In this document: in pieces, positions 28,295 through 37,064 of the stretch
Layout of the letters: each line of letters begins with the position of its first letter
Numbering within the stretch: the stretch's first letter is position 1
Origin: Runella sp.
GTDB lineage: Bacteria; Bacteroidota; Bacteroidia; Cytophagales; Spirosomataceae
Length of the DNA: 53,260 nt
Direction: 5' to 3'
Assembly (NCBI GenBank): GCA_023254175.1
Contig: JALQYJ010000172.1
Coordinates: 1 to 53,260, forward strand
The notes under the pieces: generated by a model
Seen by the model: the letters and a program-made list of their open reading frames with translations, nothing else
Told to the model about the DNA's origin: nothing
Database searches by the model: none
Made by a program: the position numbers and the translations under genes

Positions 28295-29515
28295 CTACCT
28301 ATCTACTTCACCCATTACGACGTCGATAGAACCGATTATAGCCACCAAATCAGCGAGCATAGCACCGCGTGAGATTTCGGCAATGACCGATAAGTTGTTG
28401 AACGAACACGCCCGTGCTTTGCATCGCACAGGAATATCCGACTTTCCATCGGTACGGAAGAAAAAACCCAGTTCACCTTTGGGATTTTCGGCACGTACGT
28501 AAAAATCCATCGCCTGCGGGCGAATCTTCTTCGGGACTACTGCCTGCGGGTCAAAGTCAGACGTTCGACAATGCTCTCCCAACAGTTTTTCTACACATTG
28601 TTCGATAAGGCCAAGGGATTCCCAACATTCCTGCACCCGAACATAGTTTCTATCCCAACAATCGCCTACGGTACCCACAAGCCCTTCACCAATCGGTACA
28701 TTAAACTCCAACTCAGAATAAACCGAGTAGCCATCTACTTTACGCAAGTCCCAACGCAAGCCCGAACCACGCAAAACCGGCCCAGAACAGCCATAGTTGA
28801 TGGCCACGGGGAGCGGCAAAACGCCTACATTGGCAGTACGTTCCACAAAAATTTTATTATCAATGACCAATTGTTGAAGCTCTTTCAGTTTGGGCTTGAG
28901 GTAACTTACAAATTCTTGGCAACGCTCCTCAAAACCCACTGGCAAGTCATAAAATAAGCCTCCAACCCAAACGTAGTTATAGAGCATTCGAGCGCCCGAA
29001 AGCCACTCCAACATCCGCAAAATATGTTCGCGGTCGCGCATGAGCCACAAAAAAGGCGTGTATGCTCCAATATCCATGGCATACGTTCCGATGGCTACGA
29101 AGTGCGAAGCCAGGCGGTTGAGTTCTGCCACCAACACCCGAATGTATTCAATACGCTTTGGAATATCTTTCTCTATGCCTAACATCCGTTCAACACCCAT
29201 CACGTAGGCATGTTCGGAGTTAATAGCCGCCACATAGTCCATTCTATCCACGTAAGGAATGATTTGGTTGAAAGGCAGCGACTCGGCATGTTTCTCAAAA
29301 CAACGATGCAAGTACCCAAGGTGCGGCACTACGTCTACGATAATTTCCCCATCCGACACCACTTCCAAGCGCAGCACTCCGTGGGTCGAGGGGTGCTGCG
29401 GGCCTAAGTTAATCACCATTTCTTCCGACTTTAGCTGGTCTGGGGTGTATTTACTTGGCTCCGAAATATTCAAATGTTCGGGTTGGTAGTCGTATTGTAC
29501 CGTAGAAGTAGCCAT
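28295..29515 (-). CDS. nuoD: NADH-quinone oxidoreductase subunit D
   Basis: This 406-residue protein is the 49-kDa-type subunit of complex I, sitting in the peripheral arm near the quinone site. The N-terminal NLGPQHPSTHGVLRLEV and the following VPHLGYLHRCFEKHAES are family signatures, and the C-terminus ends SIDVVMGEVDR as expected. Subunit D cannot work without the other Nuo proteins, yet none is encoded beside it: the flanking genes are a response regulator and an unrelated hypothetical gene on the other strand. The rest of the complex must be encoded elsewhere. Confidence 0.95.
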   Translation of the reverse strand: MATSTVQYDYQPEHLNISEPSKYTPDQLKSEEMVINLGPQHPSTHGVLRLEVVSDGEIIVDVVPHLGYLHRCFEKHAESLPFNQIIPYVDRMDYVAAINSEHAYVMGVERMLGIEKDIPKRIEYIRVLVAELNRLASHFVAIGTYAMDIGAYTPFLWLMRDREHILRMLEWLSGARMLYNYVWVGGLFYDLPVGFEERCQEFVSYLKPKLKELQQLVIDNKIFVERTANVGVLPLPVAINYGCSGPVLRGSGLRWDLRKVDGYSVYSELEFNVPIGEGLVGTVGDCWDRNYVRVQECWESLGLIEQCVEKLLGEHCRTSDFDPQAVVPKKIRPQAMDFYVRAENPKGELGFFFRTDGKSDIPVRCKARACSFNNLSVIAEISRGAMLADLVAIIGSIDVVMGEVDR

Positions 29516-29590
29516 AATAATGGGTCAAATTAAAGGCGCAAGTTAGCAAGAAAATCCGTCCGCCTCGTCCTTACTCACGTTTGGCATTTG

Positions 29591-29598
29591 TATATTTG
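29591..29598 (+). promoter_or_regulatory. Possible -7 box
   Basis: TATATTTG fits TAnnTTTG and lies 25 bases before the ATG at 29624. The -33 element is weak or absent. Confidence 0.35.
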
Positions 29599-29623
29599 TC
29601 ACGGACGAAGAGAAGAAAGCGCT

Positions 29624-30190
29624 ATGCACGAGATAGAACCTTTTTATAATTGGGAAAAATATTATGTCGCTGCCAACGACCGCAAATCCCCTTTTTACGG
29701 TCGAGACTATAATTTAAACCAGTACGAGCACGACATCTATGGGTATTATATTCACCCTTTGTGGGACGAAATAGACTCCGAGACGCTCTATGTCAAGATT
29801 TTATTCGCTGACTACAAGAAAAAATTTGCTGTCATTGAGCTTTTTGGGGAATGGAACGACACGCTGCATAACGACATCATGCACTTCAAACGCAATGTCA
29901 TCGACCATTTGCTGGCCCAAGGCATCAATAAATACATTCTTATTGCCGAAAACATCCTTAATTTTCACGGCTCCGACGATGAATATTATGCCGAATGGTT
30001 TGACGAAATTGAAGACGGCTGGATTGCTGTAGTAGGCTCCCGTGAACATACCGAGCGCGAATGGAAACGCTACCGACTCGACTACTACCTCAATTTTGGG
30101 GGTACGCTTCACCTCGATAACTGGCGAACGCTCCAACCGCTACCTTTTTGTGAGTTAGTCAAAAGTTTGATTGTACGGCGCTTGATGTAA
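29624..30190 (+). CDS. Conserved-looking hypothetical protein
   Basis: This 188-residue soluble protein is rich in Tyr, Trp, Asp and Glu, with no signal peptide or membrane segment. The middle alternates strands and helices (FADYKKKFAVIELFGEWND, then INKYILIAENILNF), as in an alpha/beta fold. I do not recognise the family and give no function. The ATG at 29624 is preferred to an upstream TTG and follows a possible TATATTTG promoter box. It is a single gene between divergent nuoD and the exported TIM-barrel gene. Confidence 0.75.
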   Translation: MHEIEPFYNWEKYYVAANDRKSPFYGRDYNLNQYEHDIYGYYIHPLWDEIDSETLYVKILFADYKKKFAVIELFGEWNDTLHNDIMHFKRNVIDHLLAQGINKYILIAENILNFHGSDDEYYAEWFDEIEDGWIAVVGSREHTEREWKRYRLDYYLNFGGTLHLDNWRTLQPLPFCELVKSLIVRRLM

Positions 30191-30369
30191 TTTTTCTGAG
30201 GCTTTCTGAATGTACCTTTAGGCTTTTGCGGTAAACCAATAGGTGTTAAAAAACCGTAAGTACTACTCCTAGATTTGCTCCCTTGAGATGCTTTTTCCGT
30301 CGTTTATTCTTAAAAAACAGAAAAGTATTTTTAGAGAAGTTTGTGTCTTTTACTGAAAATGATACATTT

Positions 30370-31293
30370 ATGGTTCCCTCTCGTCGTCGATTCATTCAAA
30401 CCCTTGCCGCTACTAGCGCTCTTACAGCCTCCAAACCCTCCTGGGCCAACACCTTAGCTACGCCCGTAATTTCGTGTAACCAATATTCGTGGTTTACTTT
30501 TTATCAACGCGAAAAACGCAGTTGGGCTGAAAATCTCGACGCGTCGCTTGCTGAATATGTAAAATCAGGATTAAAAGCCTTTGAACCCAGTTTTTATTCC
30601 GCCAGCGACGTCAAAACACTAGCTCCTCTTTTAAAAAAATACCAGCTTACTATGCCATCGGCCTATCTGGGAAGTACTTTACACGAAGATGCTGAGAGCA
30701 AGAAAACCATAGAAACCGCTCTTGCAATTGCCAAGGAAGCTCACCCACTCGGCTTGTCGATTTTGGTCACTAATCCCAACCCTATTCGTTGGGGAGGAAC
30801 CGAAATAAAAAGTGATGAACAGCTAATCAGGCAAGCCAAAAACTTAGACTTGCTAGGTTCTGAGTTAAAAAAGCAAGGTATTACCCTTGCCTATCATACC
30901 CACGACGCAGAGTTTAGGGCAGGTGCGCGGGAGTTTCATCACATGCTACAAAATACGCATCCTCAAAACGTCAGCCTATGCTTGGACGCGCATTGGATTT
31001 ACCGCGGGGCTGGCAACTCCCAAGTCGCGCTATTCGATATTGTAAAAATGTACGGAAAACGCGTGGTGGAACTTCACATACGACAGTCGGTAGGACAAAT
31101 TTGGGGAGAAACCTTCGGTGAGGGTGACATCGACTACCCACGGCTTGTACGTGAATTGAAAGCCGTGAATGTGAAGCCTTTGCTCGTATTAGAACAATGC
31201 CTGGAACCACAATCTCCCAACACGCTCAACGCCATCCAAGCCCACCAACAAGACCTTACTTACGCCCAAAAAATATTTAAGGGCTGGGTATAA
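30370..31293 (+). CDS. Tat-exported sugar isomerase/epimerase-like TIM barrel
   Basis: This 307-residue protein of the xylose-isomerase-like TIM-barrel superfamily is preceded by a twin-arginine signal (SRRRFIQTLAATSALTAS, residues 4-21). Likely metal-binding and catalytic positions appear in TLAYHTHDAEF, LCLDAHWIYRG, VVELHIRQS and LVLEQCLEP, in the order usual for these isomerases. Export through Tat suggests it binds a metal before leaving the cytoplasm and acts on a periplasmic sugar. It precedes, after a 730-base gap, an oxidoreductase cluster on the other strand with a second Tat protein. The reaction is not determinable. A perfect palindromic terminator follows. Confidence 0.82.
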   Translation: MVPSRRRFIQTLAATSALTASKPSWANTLATPVISCNQYSWFTFYQREKRSWAENLDASLAEYVKSGLKAFEPSFYSASDVKTLAPLLKKYQLTMPSAYLGSTLHEDAESKKTIETALAIAKEAHPLGLSILVTNPNPIRWGGTEIKSDEQLIRQAKNLDLLGSELKKQGITLAYHTHDAEFRAGAREFHHMLQNTHPQNVSLCLDAHWIYRGAGNSQVALFDIVKMYGKRVVELHIRQSVGQIWGETFGEGDIDYPRLVRELKAVNVKPLLVLEQCLEPQSPNTLNAIQAHQQDLTYAQKIFKGWV

Positions 31294-31298
31294 ACAAA

Positions 31299-31328
31299 AG
31301 AGCCAGAAAAGATATCTTTTCTGGCTCT
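31299..31328. terminator. Perfect 30-bp palindromic terminator
   Basis: The 15 bases 31299-31313 are exactly complementary to 31314-31328, giving a 30-bp perfect palindrome that starts 6 bases after the TIM-barrel stop. It forms a strong hairpin with a tight loop. Confidence 0.8.
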
Positions 31329-32022
31329 CTGTCTATTCCTAAACCCTTTAACCTATGAAAAAACAATTATTATTGACTTGATTTCTGATTTTGGATCATA
31401 GCCATTAAAACTTACTTAACCATAACTACTGCATCCATTCACTGATTTTGACGACGTCCATTCAGCGTATTATAACGTAGTTTTACACTTTTTATATAAA
31501 TATTTAATTTTAACAATGTATCTCCCACTGCTGGTGTAGCTGGATGGTTTGCAGGCTCGTGTATTGTTCAATACGAACTCCTACAAACTACCCACTACTG
31601 AAGCGCTTTTAGCGTAATTGGTAGGGGCTTTCAATTTACTCTGCCCATGTTTGGCAGTTAAAACCATTTTCCCCCAGTTTTTGTTAGAAAGGATGTGGAG
31701 ACGCCGTCGGAAAGCCCTAAAATCAATAAAATACTCATTGAAACAAACAAGAGATTTTTACCCGATTTTTCTTTTATGTGCGCGACTGACAAAACTTTCT
31801 TGGCTAAATAAAGAGATTTTTGAATTTTCAACTCTCAAAAAACGCCTTATTAAACTTCGTAGTATTGTCATTATTACTAATATGTCTCTATTTATAAAAT
31901 ACTTATTCCATGCCCATTTACAGGTATAAACAGGGAATTATGAGCAATTTAGGGGACTTTTTGAGTAAAAAAATTCCCATTTTTTCGAAAACGAGGACAT
32001 GTTTTAAACCAAAACAACAATA
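31329..32022. other. Long intergenic region with a possible gene remnant
   Basis: Nearly 700 AT-rich bases carry no intact gene. An ATG at 31355 reads MKKQLLLT before a TGA and then a hydrophobic shifted run, resembling the start of an exported Bacteroidota protein such as a SusC-type receptor. Beyond it I see only short frames that lack protein-like composition, including one at 31618-31929 that I do not accept as a gene. Confidence 0.4.
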
Positions 32023-33009
32023 TTACCACAAATGATGTACTTGTGGCTGGATGTATTTACCATAAATGGCATTCACTGCTTGCAATTTATGGTCTGTCAA
32101 ATCTGGAATGGTAAGTGCTTCTAAATTGGCGGTTGCTTGCGTAGGATTAGAAGCGCCTGGAATGATAGTACTCACCGCCGAAAAGCCCAAAATCCAGCGT
32201 AAAGCCACAGGAGCAAGGTTTTCGTACGAAGGAAATACCGTTTTAAGCTCTTCTACTGCGGCTAATCCTGTTTCGTAATCAATACCCGAAAACGTTTCTC
32301 CTTTGTCAAAATGTTCGCCATTGCGGTTAAAAAAGCGGTGGTCGCCTGCCGTAAAGCTTGACTCTTTTGAAAATTTACCCGTCAATAGCCCACTAGCCAA
32401 AGGCACACGCACAATGACTCCGATGTCTTTCTTTTGGGCTTGCTCAAAAAACAATTCTGACGGACGCTGGCGGAACATATTGAAGATAATTTGAACCGTG
32501 GTGACGTTGTCATACTCAATTCCTTTCAACGCTTCTTCTACTTTCTCAACGCTGATGCCCAAATTCAAGATTTTACCCTCTTCTTTTAAGCGCTCAAACA
32601 ACTCAAAAATTTCGGGGCGATAATACACCTCCGTGGGCGGACAATGGAGTTGAATCAAATCTAGTGTTTCTAACCCCATATTTATGAGACTATCCTCTAC
32701 AAACTTACGCAATACTGCGGGTTGATAGGCTTCACTGACGTGCGGGCTAAGTTGACGGCCGCATTTCGTAGCGACATAAATACGTTCTGAGCGACTTTTT
32801 ACAAATTTACCCACGGCTTTTTCACTTTCGCCCGCTCCGTACACATCGGCGGTATCAATAAAATTGACGCCCGAATCAATGGCCGTGTGAAGAATTTGTT
32901 CTGCATTTTCGTGGCTAAAATCATCTCCCCATTTCCCTCCTACCTGCCACGTTCCTAAGCTGATTTCTGATATTTCGAAACCCGTTTTTCCTAATTTTCT
33001 GTAATTCAT
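32023..33009 (-). CDS. Aldo/keto reductase
   Basis: This 328-residue cytoplasmic oxidoreductase has the tetrad Asp52 and Tyr57 (IDTADVYGAGESE), Lys82 (VATK) and His122 (IQLHCPP). The C-terminal IPGASNPTQATANLEAL is the cofactor-binding end. Its closest look is to the aryl-alcohol/YajO-like class that handles sugars and aldehydes. It is the last gene of a minus-strand run starting with a Zn-alcohol dehydrogenase and a GMC dehydrogenase, but a 106-base gap before it leaves cotranscription uncertain. The ATG at 33009 begins the conserved MNYRKLGKTGFEISEI. Confidence 0.9.
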   Translation of the reverse strand: MNYRKLGKTGFEISEISLGTWQVGGKWGDDFSHENAEQILHTAIDSGVNFIDTADVYGAGESEKAVGKFVKSRSERIYVATKCGRQLSPHVSEAYQPAVLRKFVEDSLINMGLETLDLIQLHCPPTEVYYRPEIFELFERLKEEGKILNLGISVEKVEEALKGIEYDNVTTVQIIFNMFRQRPSELFFEQAQKKDIGVIVRVPLASGLLTGKFSKESSFTAGDHRFFNRNGEHFDKGETFSGIDYETGLAAVEELKTVFPSYENLAPVALRWILGFSAVSTIIPGASNPTQATANLEALTIPDLTDHKLQAVNAIYGKYIQPQVHHLW

Positions 33010-33115
33010 TGTCAATTTTGTTTTTGGGTTGCAGCCAAACGGTTCTTCGCAGTGTTCGCAGTCAGACTTCACTATCAAATGCTTACGGTCTGGCTATCGT
33101 CTGACCTGATTTACC

Positions 33116-33709
33116 TTATTCATTCCAAGCGTTCATGCCAGGCGTTAGCGGCATACATGCGATGTATTTCCCTGGAATCGGGTCGTAACCCAACACTTCT
33201 TTACCAATTTTCTGGGAAGTAAAATATCCAAGAAGTGTCAGTTCTTTCACTCTTCTAAAAAATGGCGTTGGTGAAGGGGGCGCCAAACGAATACCCCATA
33301 CCGATGGTGGTAGCTTCTCAGCTTCCGCATCCAGTTTGGTCAAAAACTCCTTTCGTTGTTCAGGCGTACATTCCACAAACAACTTCCCATAGGCTTTTTC
33401 ACAATCTTCCTCCAACTTTTCTAAACCACCCACAAAATCCTTTTGTTCTTCTTCCGAAAGCAAATCTTTTAACATTTTATCAATAAACTGCGGCACCCCC
33501 AATTCTTTGGCTCCTGGAGTTTTGGTTTTGGGTAGAATCGTTTCTGCAATTTCAGCAATGCTTGCCGCTTGGTTATTGGTCAAAAAAGTAGGTTTCCAGT
33601 CCAATTTTGATTCTTGCGAGCAGGCCATAAACGCCTCGCTCAACGTAGCCGTGGAAACAGCATAGCCCAAAAACAGGGCCGACGATTTTATAATGTCTCT
33701 GCGGTTCAT
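33116..33709 (-). CDS. Gluconate 2-dehydrogenase subunit 3 family protein
   Basis: This 197-residue small subunit starts with a Tat-type signal (MNRRDIIKSSALFLGYAVST). The body (about 35-170) includes AEIAETILPKTKTPGAKELGVPQFIDKML, the hallmark of the gluconate 2-dehydrogenase subunit 3 family. Such subunits pair with a GMC flavoprotein and carry it through the Tat pathway. The partner gene lies 11 bases upstream and has no signal of its own, so a hitchhiking export complex is likely. A conserved ACSQ near residue 30 could be a lipobox after the Tat signal, meaning lipid anchoring is possible. Confidence 0.88.
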   Translation of the reverse strand: MNRRDIIKSSALFLGYAVSTATLSEAFMACSQESKLDWKPTFLTNNQAASIAEIAETILPKTKTPGAKELGVPQFIDKMLKDLLSEEEQKDFVGGLEKLEEDCEKAYGKLFVECTPEQRKEFLTKLDAEAEKLPPSVWGIRLAPPSPTPFFRRVKELTLLGYFTSQKIGKEVLGYDPIPGKYIACMPLTPGMNAWNE

Positions 33710-33720
33710 CTGATTGGGGA

Positions 33721-35427
33721 TTAGAGATTTTTGCGATTAAGTTCATTTACGGCAAAATCGGCAGCACGCGCCGTGAGTGCCATGTACGTGATGGACGGAT
33801 TGACACAACTCGATGAAGTCATGCAGGCACCGTCGGTTACAAATACATTTGAAACAGCGTGAAGTTGACTATTAGCATTGACCACCGACGTTTTCGGGTC
33901 GCGGCCCATGCGCGCCGTTCCCATTTCGTGAACACCTACGCCGATTCCCCCTGAATAATCAAACGGCGTTACATTTTTCAAGCCCGCATTTTCGAGCATT
34001 TCCACGGCATCTTCTTTCATTTGCTTACGCATGGCCATTTCGTTTGCCTTAAACTCGGCATCCATACTCAACGTTGGCAAGCCCCATTTGTCTTTGGCGT
34101 CATGGTTGAGGGTTACTTTGTTTTCGTGGTAGGGTAAACATTCTCCAAAACCTACCAACGACATCCCCCAGCCACTTGGGGCAAACAAGCTATCTTTAAA
34201 CTCGGCACCTACTCCACCTCCACCAATGCCTCCGCCCCAATTACCACGTCCACCCGCTCCTTGGTAGTCATAGCCCCGAATAAAATCTTTCATTGTCGAA
34301 GCTTCATCGAGGTTACGGTAACGCGGAATAAAAATCCCGTTGGGGCGGCGGCCTTTGTAGTATTCGTCCTCAAATCCGTCGTAGCTACCCATTGCTCCCA
34401 CTCGGTAGTGGTGATCCATCAAGTTATGCCCTAATTCTCCGCTATCATTGCCTAATCCGTTGGGAAAGCGACTTGACGTAGAGTTCAGCAAAATTTGGGT
34501 AGTTCCAAGCGTAGAAGCATTCAAGAAAATAATACGCGCATAAAACTCTATTTCCTCCTTGGTTTCTGAATCAATCACCTTTACGCCTTTTGCTTTACCC
34601 AATTTTTCATCGTAAATAATAGATGCTACTTGTGAATTGGGACGGAGGGTTAATTTGCCTGTGGCATCGGCTGCAGGCAACGTTACGGCATTGCTACTAA
34701 AATACGCCCCAAAGGGGCAGCCTCTCGAACAACGGTTACGATTTTGGCATTGCCCTCGACCGTTGATAGGTTCGGTCAAGTGCGCTACACGTCCAATGGT
34801 CAAATAGCGACCTTTATACGTTTTTTCGATACTTCCTTTGACGTGTTTTTCAAGGCAATTTAACTCCATCGGGGGCAAAAAATACCCGTCGGGCAAGTGC
34901 GATAATCCTAGCTTTTCACCACTAATTCCAACATATTTCTCCACGTAGGTGTACCAGCTTTCAAGATCTTTGTATCGAATTGGCCAATCTACTCCTATGC
35001 CTTGTTTTGCGTTGGCCTCAAAATCGAGATCGCTCCAGCGGTAGCATTGTTTGCCCCAAAGCAACGAACGCCCTCCTACCTGATTTCCCCGAATCCAGTC
35101 AAAACGCTTTACTTCGGTGTAAGGGCTGTCGAGGTCGTTGTTATAAAAATGTTTGTTGGATTCGTCAATAAAGCCACTCCGAAGCTGAATATGGTATTTC
35201 TTTTTATCTTCATCGGTCAGCTTACCACGGTGTTCAAAATCCCAGTGGTCATTATTCATCGTAGGGTAGTCTTCAACGTGACGCACCATTCGCCCTCGTT
35301 CCAACACAAGCGTCTGTAAACCTTTCTCACATAGCTCTTTAGCAGCCCAACCACCACTAATCCCTGACCCAATCACGATGGCGTCGTAGGTATGGGTTTT
35401 GTTCACTTTTAAATTAAAACTTGGCAT
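33721..35427 (-). CDS. GMC oxidoreductase, large subunit of a sugar dehydrogenase
   Basis: This 568-residue flavoprotein has an FAD-binding GSGISGG motif (residues 20-26), the GGRSLLWG motif near 119, the catalytic His500 (GVHEMGTARMG) and Asn543 (SCVNPSITYMALT). Cys227, Cys233 and Cys237 (CQNRNRCSRGCPFGA) form the C-x5-C-x3-C pattern that binds a 3Fe-4S cluster in FAD glucose dehydrogenase complexes. It likely oxidises a sugar or glycoside, passing electrons through the cluster. No signal peptide is present; the next gene supplies a Tat-bearing subunit. No cytochrome c gene is adjacent. Glucoside 3-dehydrogenase is one candidate activity. Confidence 0.88.
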   Translation of the reverse strand: MPSFNLKVNKTHTYDAIVIGSGISGGWAAKELCEKGLQTLVLERGRMVRHVEDYPTMNNDHWDFEHRGKLTDEDKKKYHIQLRSGFIDESNKHFYNNDLDSPYTEVKRFDWIRGNQVGGRSLLWGKQCYRWSDLDFEANAKQGIGVDWPIRYKDLESWYTYVEKYVGISGEKLGLSHLPDGYFLPPMELNCLEKHVKGSIEKTYKGRYLTIGRVAHLTEPINGRGQCQNRNRCSRGCPFGAYFSSNAVTLPAADATGKLTLRPNSQVASIIYDEKLGKAKGVKVIDSETKEEIEFYARIIFLNASTLGTTQILLNSTSSRFPNGLGNDSGELGHNLMDHHYRVGAMGSYDGFEDEYYKGRRPNGIFIPRYRNLDEASTMKDFIRGYDYQGAGGRGNWGGGIGGGGVGAEFKDSLFAPSGWGMSLVGFGECLPYHENKVTLNHDAKDKWGLPTLSMDAEFKANEMAMRKQMKEDAVEMLENAGLKNVTPFDYSGGIGVGVHEMGTARMGRDPKTSVVNANSQLHAVSNVFVTDGACMTSSSCVNPSITYMALTARAADFAVNELNRKNL

Positions 35428-35460
35428 AGGTTAATTAAATATTAAAATAACGAGCTTTAC

Positions 35461-36480
35461 TTACAATTCAATTACTGCTTTTATAACTCGACTCTCAGGA
35501 AGAAGAAGCTTTTCAAATGAGTCGATAAGAGTATCAAACGGAACACGATGAGAAATCCACGGGTGGGTGTCTAAGGTTCTATTTTCCATCGCCACAATGA
35601 TGCTCGTAAAATCCTCTGGCAAGGCGTTGCGACTGGCTAAAAGTGTCACTTCTTTTCGGTGAAATTCAGGGTCGTTGAAAGTTACCTCTCCTTGAAATAA
35701 CCCTACAAAAGTCAATCGACCGCCGTGAGCCACGTATTTGAAAGCTTGCATCATCGACCCTGGATTTCCTGTGGCATCAAACACCGCCGTTGGCAAGTCG
35801 CCGTTTAGTACACCTCGAATTGCTTCCACGGGGTCGCTATTTTTTAACAATATGGTTTCTTCCACTTTCAGTTGTTGTTTGCAAAACGCTAGACGCCCTT
35901 CGTTCATGTCCATCACGGCCACTTTAGCGCCTTTGAGCTTGGCAAACTGAATCACCGAAAGGCCAATCGGCCCTGCGCCAATTACCAACACCAAATCATT
36001 GGCCTGCACCTGTGCCCGATTGACCGCGTGCGAACCAATACCCAGCGTTTCGACCAAAGCCAACTGTTCATAACTCAACGTTTTTGACGCATACACTTTG
36101 TTGGCAGGAACTTTCAAATATTCGCGCATTCCTCCGTCAGAATGCACGCCGAGTACTTGAAGTTTTTCGCAGCAATTGGTTTTTCCATTGCGGCACGCTT
36201 GGCATTTACCACAGTTGATATAAGGCTCCACCGATACTTTATCGCCTAGCGCTACGTTGTCAACACCTACCCCTATCGCCACTACCTCCGCTCCGAGTTC
36301 GTGACCAAGGATACGAGGGTACGAAAAAAATGGTTGCTTCCCACGGAAAGCATGGTAGTCGGTTCCACAAATACCAATGCGATGGATTTTTAAAAGAACT
36401 TCGCCGTCTTGAAGTTCGGTGCTCAAATCTGTTTCAGATTGTTGAAAATTGCCTGGTGTAATCAGCGTTAACGTCTTCAC
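35461..36480 (-). CDS. Zinc-dependent alcohol dehydrogenase (MDR family)
   Basis: This 339-residue cytoplasmic enzyme has the catalytic zinc ligands Cys38 (GICGTDYHAF) and His-Glu in GHELGAEVVAIG, and the structural zinc loop CGKCQACRNGKTNCC. The NAD(P)-binding motif VIGAGPIGLSVIQFAK starts near residue 165. Members of this sorbitol/threonine dehydrogenase-like class oxidise polyols. The predicted start is GTG (36478-36480), since no ATG lies near the conserved N-terminus. It is 33 bases ahead of the GMC gene, so a shared transcript and a common sugar pathway are likely. Confidence 0.9.
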   Translation of the reverse strand: MKTLTLITPGNFQQSETDLSTELQDGEVLLKIHRIGICGTDYHAFRGKQPFFSYPRILGHELGAEVVAIGVGVDNVALGDKVSVEPYINCGKCQACRNGKTNCCEKLQVLGVHSDGGMREYLKVPANKVYASKTLSYEQLALVETLGIGSHAVNRAQVQANDLVLVIGAGPIGLSVIQFAKLKGAKVAVMDMNEGRLAFCKQQLKVEETILLKNSDPVEAIRGVLNGDLPTAVFDATGNPGSMMQAFKYVAHGGRLTFVGLFQGEVTFNDPEFHRKEVTLLASRNALPEDFTSIIVAMENRTLDTHPWISHRVPFDTLIDSFEKLLLPESRVIKAVIEL

Positions 36481-36563
36481 AAGATAAATTTATTTAGGGG
36501 GTTACAAACCTAAAGAATCTTTATCAGGCAACTTTACTGTTCCATAATGAAACTTTCAATTTT

Positions 36564-37064
36564 TCATTTATTACCAACTTCCGCTGAATTTTCTAGGAGA
36601 ATATCTATCGCCCTTTCCAGTTGCTTGACGTCAATTGCCCCCACCATTCTGCCTTGGAGTTGCAGGTATTGGTCAAAAAAGACGGTGGTTGGGTATCTGA
36701 GTTTTCCATTTTCGGTTCCTAATACTTCTGCCAACTCATGTACTCCCGTTTTTACCCCCGTTGCCTTAAACTTATACGTACGTTGCAGGAACGTAATAGG
36801 CTGGCTCTCTTCCGCATTGAGGCGAACACAATAAAAGCTTTCTTGAAGTTTGGTGACAACCTGTGGATTCGCAAACGTACGCACTTCCATCATTTTACAA
36901 TACGTACACCAATCGGTATGAATAAATACCAGCATAGGTCGGCGTTCTTTGCGGAGGCTATCGGTGAGGTGTTCAAACGACGTCCAACGCAGTGTTTGGG
37001 CTTGGCTTTCAACCGCCAGAAGCCAAAACAAGCCAAAAGGTGCTATCCAAAAGTACTTTTTCAT
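36564..37064 (-). CDS. Exported thioredoxin-like protein
   Basis: This 166-residue protein has a signal peptide (about 1-22) and a thioredoxin fold. The redox pair is Cys53 and Cys56 in HTDWCTYCKMME, and the cis-Pro follows in RYPTTVFF. It resembles the soluble domain of thiol:disulfide interchange proteins and should act on periplasmic disulfides. Its ATG overlaps the stop of the TonB receptor gene (ATGA), so the two are translationally coupled. The coupling, and the CxxC pair in the receptor plug, suggest the protein keeps receptor or metal-site cysteines reduced; this is inference. Confidence 0.88.
   Translation of the reverse strand: MKKYFWIAPFGLFWLLAVESQAQTLRWTSFEHLTDSLRKERRPMLVFIHTDWCTYCKMMEVRTFANPQVVTKLQESFYCVRLNAEESQPITFLQRTYKFKATGVKTGVHELAEVLGTENGKLRYPTTVFFDQYLQLQGRMVGAIDVKQLERAIDILLENSAEVGNK

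Noticed and set aside
31618-31929. Open frame of 103 codons in the intergenic gap
   Set aside because: Composition is not protein-like (rich in Lys, Leu, Phe from AT-rich DNA), with no motif and no upstream signal.
33061-33105. GTCAGAC/GTCTGAC inverted repeat upstream of the second aldo/keto reductase
   Set aside because: Seven-base arms with a 31-base loop are weak and have no T tract; could be chance.
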